From an uncultured Alistipes sp. (GTDB taxonomy: Bacteria; Bacteroidota; Bacteroidia; Bacteroidales; Rikenellaceae): a stretch of 64,000 nt of DNA. Position 1 is the first letter of the stretch, and every line of letters starts with the position of its first letter. Under the pieces are notes generated by a model, which was not told the DNA's origin, did not search any database, and saw only the letters and a program-made list of their open reading frames with translations. Shown in pieces: positions 1-8,473 of this stretch. The stretch covers positions 140,275-204,274 of the forward strand of contig NZ_CAJTXD010000005.1 in NCBI RefSeq assembly GCF_910580175.1, given 5' to 3'. The translations under genes and the position numbers were made by a program.

Positions 1-930
1 GGTCGTCTTCATGTTCTTGTACAACTCCAAGTCGCCGTAAGCACCATAATAACGCATGAACGACGTATCGTCGTTCCAAGTGCTCGACTTGTAATTGGCC
101 AACTCGTACTGCGACATGACATATTCATAGGAATCGAGCACGTCGAGTTCGTTGGCCAGCTCCTTCCAACCGAGGTAGACGTTCAACGAAACCGAGGTCT
201 TGCCCTCCTTGCCCGACTTGGTAGTGACGATCACGACGCCGTTGGCACCGCGCGCACCGTAGATAGCCGTAGCCGAAGCGTCCTTCAAGACGTCGATCGA
301 CTGGATGTCGCCGGGAGCGATATCGTTGATGGTCGAAACGGGAAAGCCGTCGACGATGAACAAGGGCGAGTTGTCCTGGGTAATCGAACCGCCGCCGCGC
401 ACGCGCACCTTGATCTCGGCGTCGGGACCGCCCTCGGAGGTGGTTACCTGGACACCGGCCATACGGCCCGTGATGGCCTCGGCAGCCGACGATACGGGCA
501 TCGCCTCAAGCACCTTCGAACTCACGGACGAAACCGAACCGGTCAGGTCGCTGCGCTTCTGAACGCCGTAACCGACCACGACCACTTCATCCATGACGTT
601 CGTCGACTCGCTCAAGAAAATTTCGTAAGCGGTCTTCGACGGCATCAGGTCGACGAGCTGATCGTCGTAACCGATGTAGGAAACTCTCAGCTGCTTCGCA
701 TCGGCCGGCACGCTGATCGTGAAGTCTCCGTCCAGTCCGGTGGAGACACCGACCGTCGTACCCACGACCACGACCGTAGCCGCGAGCACCGGCCCTTGCG
801 AATCTTTAACGACACCGGAGATCGTACGCGACTGCGCGTACCCCCCCCCATGCGTCAAAGCGACAAATGCCAAAACAAGCACTACGCGACGTAGCGCCCA
901 TCTGGCGAACGAGTAAAAGCTCTCTGTCAT
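1..930 (-). CDS. SusC/RagA-type TonB-dependent outer membrane porin, N-terminal part
   Basis: This is the N-terminal 310 residues of a TonB-dependent importer for oligosaccharides; the barrel lies left of the window. Visible are an Arg-flanked hydrophobic signal peptide (about residues 1-33, ending HGGGYAQ), a carboxypeptidase-regulatory-like extension (about 35-110, with GVVKDSQGPVLAATV) and a plug domain with VRVRGGGS, FIVDGFP and LKDASATAIYGARGANG, the usual SusC signature. It follows the GH105 gene after 205 bp and has its own -7 box, so it is probably the importer of the pectin locus. Odd feature: the signal-peptide codons for residues 28-30 are a run of nine G (841-849). The family call is firm; the substrate is inferred from neighbours. 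Confidence 0.93.
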   Translation of the reverse strand, partial: MTESFYSFARWALRRVVLVLAFVALTHGGGYAQSRTISGVVKDSQGPVLAATVVVVGTTVGVSTGLDGDFTISVPADAKQLRVSYIGYDDQLVDLMPSKTAYEIFLSESTNVMDEVVVVGYGVQKRSDLTGSVSSVSSKVLEAMPVSSAAEAITGRMAGVQVTTSEGGPDAEIKVRVRGGGSITQDNSPLFIVDGFPVSTINDIAPGDIQSIDVLKDASATAIYGARGANGVVIVTTKSGKEGKTSVSLNVYLGWKELANELDVLDSYEYVMSQYELANYKSSTWNDDTSFMRYYGAYGDLELYKNMKTT

Positions 931-974
931 AGTTTAAGGTTTTATAAATAGGTTAAGTGTTTTTTAGCTTATAA

Positions 975-982
975 CAAAAGTA
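975..982 (-). promoter_or_regulatory. Bacteroidetes -7 box (TACTTTTG) upstream of susC
   Basis: On the minus strand the sequence reads TACTTTTG, a full match to TAnnTTTG, 45 bp upstream of the susC start. No good TTG/TTTG element is seen about 19-20 bp further upstream, so it may depend on an activator such as the neighbouring hybrid sensor. That dependence is inference. Confidence 0.6.
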
Positions 983-1135
983 AACATAGTTGCACCGATC
1001 GGACTGTAAATTTTATCACTTCTCATGTAAAAAATGACATCTCCGCCCGAAGCAACATCCGGGCAAAGCAAGCGAACACGAACTGCAACCGACTGACAAC
1101 AAGCCGGTTCCGCCCATACACGCACCACAAAAAAA

Positions 1136-2359
1136 TCAACGAAGCCGGCCACACAGCCGATCGTATTCCATCGAAGCCCAGATGAACGGGCCGACGCCCT
1201 TGCAATCGTTCTCGATGATCGGCTCGGAAATGTAATAGTCGAACGAACCGTCGCGCATGTCCTTGCCGCCGAGACCGGCCACGGCGCAACAGTCGATGAT
1301 GGAGATCGTGCCATCGGAATTCTCGCGCACGAAACGCTCGACGAAACGCTCGTAGAGGCGCATGGCTTCGGACTGCATCGCAGCGGGAAGATACCCCAGG
1401 CGCACGCCCTTCAACATGGCATAGACGAACATGATCGATCCGGTAGCTTCGAGGTAGTTGCCCTCGCGGCCAGGCTGGTCGAGCACCTGGTACCACATGC
1501 CGGTCTGGGGATCGGCGAACTTGGGAAGCACCTCATAGATATGGTTGAGAATATCGACCATGGGCTGCGTAGTCTCGTCGACGCCGAGGTATTGCAGCGT
1601 CTCGACGAGGCCCATGGCATACCACCCCATCGCGCGGCCCCAAGCATGGGGCGTCTGTCCGGTAGTCTTGTCGCACCAGAACTGCTCGCGCGCGACGTCG
1701 CAGGCATGGCGGTAAAGCCCCGTGGCGGGATCGTAGGTATGTTTGCCCACCAATACGAACTGGCTGACGATGTCGGATTTCAACTTCCGGAACGACTCGC
1801 TGCCGCCCATTTTTTTCACGGCATACTCGGCATAGAACGGCTCGGCCATGTAGAGACCGTCGAGCCACATCTGATGGGGATAGACCTGCTTGTGCCAGAA
1901 ACCGCCGTCATCGTTGCGGGGATGCTCCTGCAACTGCCGGAAAAGCGTGTCGAGCACTTGGGCATAGCGCGCCTCGCCGGTACGTTCGGCGATGATGAAA
2001 AGAGGGCGGCCGGGGCAAACATGATCAAGGTTGTACTTCTCTTTCTTGTAGGTAATGACCGAAGCGTCGGGCCGCACGATGGTGTCATAGTAGCGCAGGG
2101 CATAGTCGTAGAAATCGGAACGCCCGTAAGCATTGGCGGCATCGATCATGGCCAACAATTCCAGACCGGTAGTATAATTCCATTTTATCTTGCCCTCGGG
2201 AATGCCATCGAGCGTCGCGGGCGACGGATGACGGGCGATTTCGCTCTCGACCATCCGTACGGCCAAAGACTCGTTCCCGTTGAGGAGCGACCGGCGCCCC
2301 GAGCAGGCAACGGAGAGCGCCAACAATGCGAAGCCTGCGAAGAATAAGGTTCGTTTCAT
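1136..2359 (-). CDS. GH105 unsaturated rhamnogalacturonyl/galacturonyl hydrolase, lipoprotein
   Basis: Members of GH105 (YteR/RhiN type) remove the 4,5-unsaturated galacturonate left at the non-reducing end by pectate or rhamnogalacturonan lyases. The 407-residue length is typical. The N-terminus is a lipoprotein signal (LLALSVAC), so it is probably anchored in the periplasm or at the surface. Family features include KWNYTTGLELLAM near the start of the alpha/alpha barrel, WLDGLYMAEPFYAEY around residue 168 (the Asp is the expected catalytic acid) and HAWGRAMGWYAMG around residue 240. It begins one nucleotide after the stop of the hybrid sensor gene and so is very probably co-transcribed and translationally coupled with it. 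It fits as the step downstream of the PL1 lyase encoded in the same locus. Confidence 0.92.
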   Translation of the reverse strand: MKRTLFFAGFALLALSVACSGRRSLLNGNESLAVRMVESEIARHPSPATLDGIPEGKIKWNYTTGLELLAMIDAANAYGRSDFYDYALRYYDTIVRPDASVITYKKEKYNLDHVCPGRPLFIIAERTGEARYAQVLDTLFRQLQEHPRNDDGGFWHKQVYPHQMWLDGLYMAEPFYAEYAVKKMGGSESFRKLKSDIVSQFVLVGKHTYDPATGLYRHACDVAREQFWCDKTTGQTPHAWGRAMGWYAMGLVETLQYLGVDETTQPMVDILNHIYEVLPKFADPQTGMWYQVLDQPGREGNYLEATGSIMFVYAMLKGVRLGYLPAAMQSEAMRLYERFVERFVRENSDGTISIIDCCAVAGLGGKDMRDGSFDYYISEPIIENDCKGVGPFIWASMEYDRLCGRLR

Positions 2360-2360
2360 C

Positions 2361-5300
2361 TTATTTTGGTTCTTGGTTTTGTTTCAGATTATGGGTTCGG
2401 AGATATTCGGCGGGCGACATGCTGAACTGCTCGCGGAAACAACGGCTGAAGTAACCGGGATCGGAGAAGCCGACCTTATAAGCGACCTCCGAGACGGAGA
2501 ACTGCCCCGTGCGCAGCAACATCTTGGCTTTGGTAATACGATACTCCTTCAGAAGCTCGACGGGCGACTTGCCCGTGAGGCTCTTGAGCTTGTTATACAT
2601 AGTGGTGCGGCCCAGACCGAGATGCGCAGCCAACTGGTCGATCGTGAGATCGGAATTTTCGATGTTCTTGCTCAACCAAGACATCACATTCTTGATGAAC
2701 TCCTCGTCGCGGTCGGTTACCACGACATCCTCCACGGTCAACTCGGCGACCTTGTTGCGCGCCGACTGCGACGAGAACTTCTCGAAGAGCTTGCGCCGCT
2801 GGGTCAACAGATTGTCGATGCGCGCCAACAGCAACTCGATGCTGAAAGGCTTGGTAATGTAACCGTCGGCGCCGAACTCCATGGCCTTCAACCGGTCGTC
2901 GGGCGAATGCTTGGCCGTGAGCATGACGATAGGGATGTGACTCATCGAGAAGTCGTGGCGAATCTTGTCGATCAACTCGATACCATCCATGCGGGGCATC
3001 ATCAAATCGGTAACCACGATATCGGGCATCTGGCTGCGGATCTTCTCCAACGCTTCGACGCCGTCGTCGGCCTCGATGACGGCATAGGTGTCTATCAAGC
3101 TGTTATAGATGAAGACCCGCAACTCGGGATTGTCCTCCACGAGGAGAATCTTCTGCGCATCCTTGGGCGGCTGCACATCGGTGCGGCGCTGGCTGTCGAC
3201 CGACGTGAAGTCGCTGACCATATAATCGGCCTTGCCGTCGCGGTCGGAGTCTCCCGAGAAGTCGATCTGCTCCATGCCGAAGTGCGCGTTGCCCGTCTTA
3301 AAGCGCACGGTAAAGGCCGAACCCTCGCCGGGCCGGCTCTCGACCGAAATATCGCCGTGGTGCAGCGTCATGATGTCCCGACAGAGCGAAAGCCCGATGC
3401 CGGAACCCTTCATGTGGGAATCGACGGCCCGCGAAGCCTGCACGAACCGCTCGAAAATGACACTCAACTTGTCGCGCGGAATGCCGATGCCGGTGTCACG
3501 CACGGTAAGCGTGACGCACTCCTCGGCATCGCGCTGGGCGATGATGACCTCGATCTTGCCGCCGGAAGGGGTAAACTTCAAGGCGTTGGACAGCAAGTTG
3601 TAGATCACGCTCTCGATCCGCTCGATGTCGACCCACACGAGGATCGAACGCCGCGAAACGGTAAACAACAAATCGATATGCCGCTCGGAAGCCATTTCGC
3701 GGAAATCGTCGAGCGCATCCTCGACCACAGGCACCAAATCGACGCGCGAAATCTTCAACTCCATCTTGTCCTTGACAATCTTGCGGAAGTCGAGCAACTG
3801 GTTGATAAGCGTGAGCATGCGCTTGGCATTGCGGTAAGCCAACGTAAGGCTGCTCCTGCCTCGCGGCGAAAGCTGATCGTGGCGCTGCACGTCCTCGATA
3901 CCGCCTAAAATCAAGGTAATGGGCGTTCGCAACTCATGCGAGACATTGGTAAAGAACCGCAACTTCAGATCGGTCAAATCCTGCTCGACCTTGGCATCCC
4001 GGCGGATACGCAGGACGGAATCGGCCACGCGCCAGGCGGCATAGATGCCCCCGGCCGCCAAAAGCAGATACAACAACTTGGCCCACCAAGTCAGCCACAC
4101 GGGCGGACGCACGACAATATCGATCGCGATGCCTTGGTCGGCGGCATCGACATTGCCGGCGAACGCCTTGACGAGCAAGCGGTAATTGCCGACGGGAAGT
4201 TTCGAATAGGAAGCGTCGTTGGTATTGCCTGCGAGGATCCAATCGGAATCGTAACCCTCCAACTTGTACATATAACCGACCGCATGCTGAATGGCATGGT
4301 TCAACGAAGCGAACGAAAGTCGGAAATTGGAAAAATCATACGGCAACACGATCTTGTCGCTCTCGGTAACGGAGACGGCAAGCGGCGCCCCAGCCCCCGA
4401 AACGACGGGCTTGTTGAGTACCTCAAGCTCGGTAAAACTCAATCGATAGTCGATCTTCGCATCGCGCATCTTCGCCGGATCGAAGCGATAGAGGTTGCGC
4501 CCGCCGCCGAAAACGACATGGCCGTCGGCCGAAGCGGCCGCCGTAGCCTCGCTGAAGATGACGTTGCGCATGTTGTCGTAGAGATTATAATTATGGAAAA
4601 TCTCCCTCCGGGGGTCGAACCGCGACACGGCATTGTGGGTAGCGACCCACAAATCGCCCGCGGCATCTTCGGTAACAGCCATGCAGATGTTGCCGGGCAG
4701 CCCCCGCGAACGGTCATAGCTGACGAAGCGCGGAACGCCCGCATCATCGTAACCGACGATGAGATTCAACCCACCGCCATAAGTAGCCAGCCAGACGCGT
4801 CCCTGCGTATCCTTGTACAAATGGATGATGTCGTTGTTGCCTAACGAAGCCGCATCGCCGGGAATCTTCTGCGCAAGCCGGAACTTCATCCTCTTGACGT
4901 TCTCCGAAGGATCGAACACCAACAACCCGTCGACCGTGGCGGCCAACATCCTGTCCGGCCCGTCGGACAACAACCACCGCACGCGCCATGCCTCGTCGAT
5001 GGGATAGTTTTTCAGACAATTGCCCGCATGGACGAAACGTCCCTGCTCGGAGTCTTCCAACAGATTGATGCCGCCACCGTAGGTGGCGACCCAGATGCGC
5101 CCCGAAGCATCCTCCTCGACGGAATAAACCTGGTCGTTGTTCAACGACCAAGCATCCGCATCGGAATGGACGTAACGCCGCTGCCGAAAACCGGAACCGT
5201 CGGGAGTCAGGCAGAGCAGTCCTGCCCCTTTGGTACCGATCCAAATCCGGCCGCGGGAATCCTCCTTGAGAGCATAGATCATTCCGGGCGACGAAGGCAG

Positions 5301-6743
5301 TTTGAAAACGGGACTCCACGCGGCATCGTAGGCGATCAACTCGCCGTCGCGCGTACCGACCCACATGCGGCCGCAGCGATCTTTCATCAAAGCCCGGATT
5401 TCGCCCATCAACTCCGCCGCCCCGCCGCCCGAATCGGGCAGCGGAAAGACCTCGGCCGGCTGGCGCAAAACCACGGCCCGGCGCAAACCGCGCTCGTAAT
5501 AAGTCGAAAGCCACAACACGTCGTCGTGCACGTCGAAGCACACGACGGCGTTGGTCATCTGACAATCGGGACGCTTGGGATCGTTGAAAAACGGCTCGAT
5601 GCGATCGTTTTCCCTGTCATAGTAACCGAAACCGTAATTGTTCATCTTGACCCAAAGGCGCCCGCCGCCCTCGGCGATATGGGTCAACGTATCGATGTTA
5701 TAGGAAACCGTATAAGGCTCCTGCTCGAAGTGCTTGTAATCGTGCGTAGCAGGATTGTAACGCGTGATGCCGGTAGCGGGCGTGGTAACCCACACGACGC
5801 CATGCGAATCGACATCGAGTTTGCGGATGCGCGAAAGCCGGGCGCCCTTGGGCGACAACAGCACGAGCCGGTCGTCGGAGACCCGATACAACTCGCCGGT
5901 GCGACCGCCTACGTAGACCCTCCGATTAACCTTATCGAGAGCCATGCAGGTCAACTCGGCACGCGCACCGGGCAACTCTGCCACGGAAGCGCCATCGCTG
6001 CCGATCCGAACGAACGCCGAACGCGAGAGCGCGTAAATACCCTCGCTATCGGCATCGAAAGCAGCAACGGGTTCCCGCATACAGAAAATTCGGCGCACGG
6101 AATCGGGAGCCGCGGCAGCAACCAAGTTGATCGACCCGTCCTCGGCGGCGATCCAGGCATTATCCTGCCCGTCGACGAACAATGCGGCGACTTCGCCGCC
6201 CAAAGTCTTGGAATCGAAGAGCGCATCGGCTTGCACGGGCGCAGCATCGCCCGAACCGGAAAACCGCACGACGCCCACGCCGGAAATCGACACCCAAGTG
6301 CCGCCCCGGCTGTCGTGCCGGCAAAAAAGCGCGCGGTAATGCTTGGAATCGACACCCTCGATCTGTGCGGCCACGTCCTCGAATCGCTCGGTATATCTAT
6401 TCAACCGGTAGAGGTGCAAATTGTAGGTAAGAAACCACAGATGCCCGTCGGCATCCTCGCTTACCGAGACGAACCGATGGTGGGTCAAAGGAGAATAATC
6501 GGCCGGAACGGTGGAAAAGTTCTTGAACGCATACCCATCGAACCGGCTGACGCCATACCAAGTGCAGACCCACACGAATCCGCGCGAATCGGTGTAGATG
6601 TCGGCGATACGGTCGTGCGTGAGTCCGTCGAGGGCGGAATAATACTGAAAAAGGCACTGCGGCGCCCCGGAAGCGACCGCATCGGCCATCCGGCAGCACA
6701 ACACAAAAAAAATCAATGCCAATCGTTTCATTCGCCTATGCAA
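2361..6743 (-). CDS. Hybrid two-component system sensor/regulator (HTCS)
   Basis: This 1460-residue protein senses a periplasmic oligosaccharide and activates polysaccharide utilisation genes. In order: signal peptide or N-terminal membrane segment (residues 1-25), repeated Reg_prop beta-propeller blades (about 30-780, recurring RGFVWVCTW/GRIWIGT/GDLWVAT motifs), a Y_Y_Y domain (about 800-870), a transmembrane helix near 883-905, a HisKA dimerisation domain with phospho-acceptor His936 (VSHELRTP), an ATPase domain with DTGIGIP and GSGIGL, a receiver with Asp1246 (VTDLMMPRMDG) and a C-terminal AraC helix-turn-helix pair (about 1345-1455). All catalytic residues are present. The ATG chosen gives MHRRMKR; a second Met 12 bp downstream is possible. 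It sits inside the pectin operon, 30 bp after the esterase gene and 1 bp before GH105, so it is probably autoregulated. Confidence 0.96.
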   Translation of the reverse strand: MHRRMKRLALIFFVLCCRMADAVASGAPQCLFQYYSALDGLTHDRIADIYTDSRGFVWVCTWYGVSRFDGYAFKNFSTVPADYSPLTHHRFVSVSEDADGHLWFLTYNLHLYRLNRYTERFEDVAAQIEGVDSKHYRALFCRHDSRGGTWVSISGVGVVRFSGSGDAAPVQADALFDSKTLGGEVAALFVDGQDNAWIAAEDGSINLVAAAAPDSVRRIFCMREPVAAFDADSEGIYALSRSAFVRIGSDGASVAELPGARAELTCMALDKVNRRVYVGGRTGELYRVSDDRLVLLSPKGARLSRIRKLDVDSHGVVWVTTPATGITRYNPATHDYKHFEQEPYTVSYNIDTLTHIAEGGGRLWVKMNNYGFGYYDRENDRIEPFFNDPKRPDCQMTNAVVCFDVHDDVLWLSTYYERGLRRAVVLRQPAEVFPLPDSGGGAAELMGEIRALMKDRCGRMWVGTRDGELIAYDAAWSPVFKLPSSPGMIYALKEDSRGRIWIGTKGAGLLCLTPDGSGFRQRRYVHSDADAWSLNNDQVYSVEEDASGRIWVATYGGGINLLEDSEQGRFVHAGNCLKNYPIDEAWRVRWLLSDGPDRMLAATVDGLLVFDPSENVKRMKFRLAQKIPGDAASLGNNDIIHLYKDTQGRVWLATYGGGLNLIVGYDDAGVPRFVSYDRSRGLPGNICMAVTEDAAGDLWVATHNAVSRFDPRREIFHNYNLYDNMRNVIFSEATAAASADGHVVFGGGRNLYRFDPAKMRDAKIDYRLSFTELEVLNKPVVSGAGAPLAVSVTESDKIVLPYDFSNFRLSFASLNHAIQHAVGYMYKLEGYDSDWILAGNTNDASYSKLPVGNYRLLVKAFAGNVDAADQGIAIDIVVRPPVWLTWWAKLLYLLLAAGGIYAAWRVADSVLRIRRDAKVEQDLTDLKLRFFTNVSHELRTPITLILGGIEDVQRHDQLSPRGRSSLTLAYRNAKRMLTLINQLLDFRKIVKDKMELKISRVDLVPVVEDALDDFREMASERHIDLLFTVSRRSILVWVDIERIESVIYNLLSNALKFTPSGGKIEVIIAQRDAEECVTLTVRDTGIGIPRDKLSVIFERFVQASRAVDSHMKGSGIGLSLCRDIMTLHHGDISVESRPGEGSAFTVRFKTGNAHFGMEQIDFSGDSDRDGKADYMVSDFTSVDSQRRTDVQPPKDAQKILLVEDNPELRVFIYNSLIDTYAVIEADDGVEALEKIRSQMPDIVVTDLMMPRMDGIELIDKIRHDFSMSHIPIVMLTAKHSPDDRLKAMEFGADGYITKPFSIELLLARIDNLLTQRRKLFEKFSSQSARNKVAELTVEDVVVTDRDEEFIKNVMSWLSKNIENSDLTIDQLAAHLGLGRTTMYNKLKSLTGKSPVELLKEYRITKAKMLLRTGQFSVSEVAYKVGFSDPGYFSRCFREQFSMSPAEYLRTHNLKQNQEPK

Positions 6744-6773
6744 AATTCCGTCTCAAACAAAGATAGCGAAAAT

Positions 6774-8411
6774 TTATCGGAAATCCGCATTTTTTTCACA
6801 AAGGGCGATCGCCCGAGCCGCCTCCTTTTCGGAAAGGCGCACGGCCCACTTCACGCGCGAAGCCTGTGCGGCTCCGGGGCCGGTCGAACCGCATTCGCCA
6901 TAACGGGCGGTTCGGTGCGCCTGGGGTTTGCCCCAATCATGCCACCCTGCGGGGCGGATATGAGCGCCCAACTCGCAGTCGACAAAGAAAGTCTGCGCAT
7001 GGTCGCGCCACGGGCGCCCCAGGTAACACTTCGTGACGCCCTCGTCGGCCGTCAAGCGGCAGCCGACGAAGACCAGACCGCACGGCATGCCCTTGCAAGT
7101 AGAAGCCGCCGTGATGTAAGAATCGGCTTTAGAATGGATTTCGCAACCGGAGAAAAGCGCGGCAGCAGCCCCGAAAATGAAATCGGTCGTGCCCTCGATA
7201 TAACAATTCTCGAAACGCACCCAAGTGTTGTCCGGCACGGTATGTCCATCCTGGTTACCTTTTCCGTAGAGGTAGAGGGTGTCCTGATCGCCGAGAAACC
7301 GGCAATTCCGGAACACCAGATTGGTGGCGAGCGTCTGCACGGCGACGGCCTGGCCGACACGTCCTGCGACATTGGCGAAGACGATCCCGTCGACCGCCCA
7401 GTTGTCGCCGCCGAAATAAACGGTCGACGACCCCGAAGTACCCATCGGCGCACCCGTAACACCGGTTTTGGAGGCATAACCTCCACCGGAAACGGCGGGC
7501 ATGCCCCGGCCGACGAGCCGCACGTTGCGCTTGGTATAAGGAATGGCGATCTTCTCATCGTAGAGACCCTCGCAAAGGACGATCGTCGTCGTTTTGCCAC
7601 AAAAATCGGGAACGGCGGCTATGGCCTCGCCGAGCGTGAAGAAATCGCCCGAACCGTCCTTGGCCACGACGAAATCGACCGGACAATAGTGCCTTCCCAA
7701 CTCGGGAACCTGCTCACGAAGCAGATCCGCCACCATACGGGCAACGACATGCGCCCCGCGGACATTGAGGTGGGTATCGTCCTTACGGCCTGCGGGGCAA
7801 AGCGGCGAAGTACCGGGTGCGACCCACATGAAATAATCCCGCGACGCCTCGTCGCCGAGTGCGGCAACCCACTCGCGGGTAAGCGGCTCCATATCCAGAA
7901 GCGCGACCTCCTCCTCGGCAGCAATGCGCCGCACGGCGTCGGGATAGCCGGCATGGGTGTCGGTCAACACGCCGTCGACGAAACAACGCCGCACGATGGG
8001 TGTCAACAAAATGGGCGTAGCTCCCTTCTGCCGGGTCTCACGAACATAACGCCGCAAATTCTCGGCATATTGCGCCGACGAGGAATAACGGGTCGAATCC
8101 TTGATCTTCTGATCGTTATGTCCGAACTGGATGAAAACGTAATCGCCGCTGCGGAGCTGGTCGAAGACTTTAGCCCAGCGACCCTCGGAACGGAACGAGA
8201 GCGTGGAACGCCCGTTGGTGGCGTGGTTGTCGACCACGACGAGCGAATCGAACAACGGCTGGAACATGTGCCCCCATCCTCGCTCGGGATTCTGTTTATC
8301 AAGGTTTTTGGTGGCACAAGTCGAATCGCCGATCAGAAACACGCGCACAGGCTGGGCCTCAACGCCGCAAGCCAAACAGAGAAAAACTAAAAAAAAGAAT
8401 AAACGCCTCAT
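6774..8411 (-). CDS. Bifunctional pectin esterase: CE12 acetylesterase fused to CE8 methylesterase
   Basis: Two catalytic modules act on esterified pectin. Residues 1-20 are a signal peptide (FLVFLCLACGVEAQ). Residues about 22-240 form an SGNH/CE12 rhamnogalacturonan acetylesterase domain with LIGDSTCAT (Ser nucleophile), NHATNGRST and FIQFGHNDQK, plus a late DDTHLN carrying the Asp-x-x-His pair. Residues about 245-530 form a CE8 right-handed beta-helix starting VAKDGSGDF, with GDQDTLYLYG, GTTDFIFGAA (the two catalytic Asp) and YLGRPWRDH. The fusion removes acetyl and methyl groups so that lyase and polygalacturonase can act. It lies between PL1 and the hybrid sensor. An intrinsic terminator ends only 12 bp upstream of its ATG, so its expression must depend on read-through or on a transcript starting inside PL1. 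Confidence 0.93.
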   Translation of the reverse strand: MRRLFFFLVFLCLACGVEAQPVRVFLIGDSTCATKNLDKQNPERGWGHMFQPLFDSLVVVDNHATNGRSTLSFRSEGRWAKVFDQLRSGDYVFIQFGHNDQKIKDSTRYSSSAQYAENLRRYVRETRQKGATPILLTPIVRRCFVDGVLTDTHAGYPDAVRRIAAEEEVALLDMEPLTREWVAALGDEASRDYFMWVAPGTSPLCPAGRKDDTHLNVRGAHVVARMVADLLREQVPELGRHYCPVDFVVAKDGSGDFFTLGEAIAAVPDFCGKTTTIVLCEGLYDEKIAIPYTKRNVRLVGRGMPAVSGGGYASKTGVTGAPMGTSGSSTVYFGGDNWAVDGIVFANVAGRVGQAVAVQTLATNLVFRNCRFLGDQDTLYLYGKGNQDGHTVPDNTWVRFENCYIEGTTDFIFGAAAALFSGCEIHSKADSYITAASTCKGMPCGLVFVGCRLTADEGVTKCYLGRPWRDHAQTFFVDCELGAHIRPAGWHDWGKPQAHRTARYGECGSTGPGAAQASRVKWAVRLSEKEAARAIALCEKNADFR

Positions 8412-8423
8412 GGATAACTAACT

Positions 8424-8457
8424 AAAAAAGAGGGTGTCACGCATACCGACACCCTCT
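8424..8457 (-). terminator. Intrinsic terminator after the PL1 gene
   Basis: A perfect 10-bp inverted repeat (AGAGGGTGTC at 8429-8438, GACACCCTCT at 8448-8457) with a 9-nt loop is followed on the minus strand by six T (8424-8429). It lies 16 bp after the PL1 stop and 12 bp before the start codon of the CE12-CE8 gene. Confidence 0.85.
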
Positions 8458-8473
8458 GATTCGAATATTCGCA

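Noticed and set aside
1063..1083. Possible terminator after GH105 (GCCCG/CGGGC arms)
   Set aside because: The stem is only 5 bp and the T-run is about 11 nt away, so it does not meet the pattern of an intrinsic terminator.
5028..8390. 1120-codon open frame on the plus strand
   Set aside because: Antisense shadow of the hybrid sensor and CE12-CE8 genes in GC-rich DNA; no domain and no signal. The minus-strand proteins have complete family motifs.
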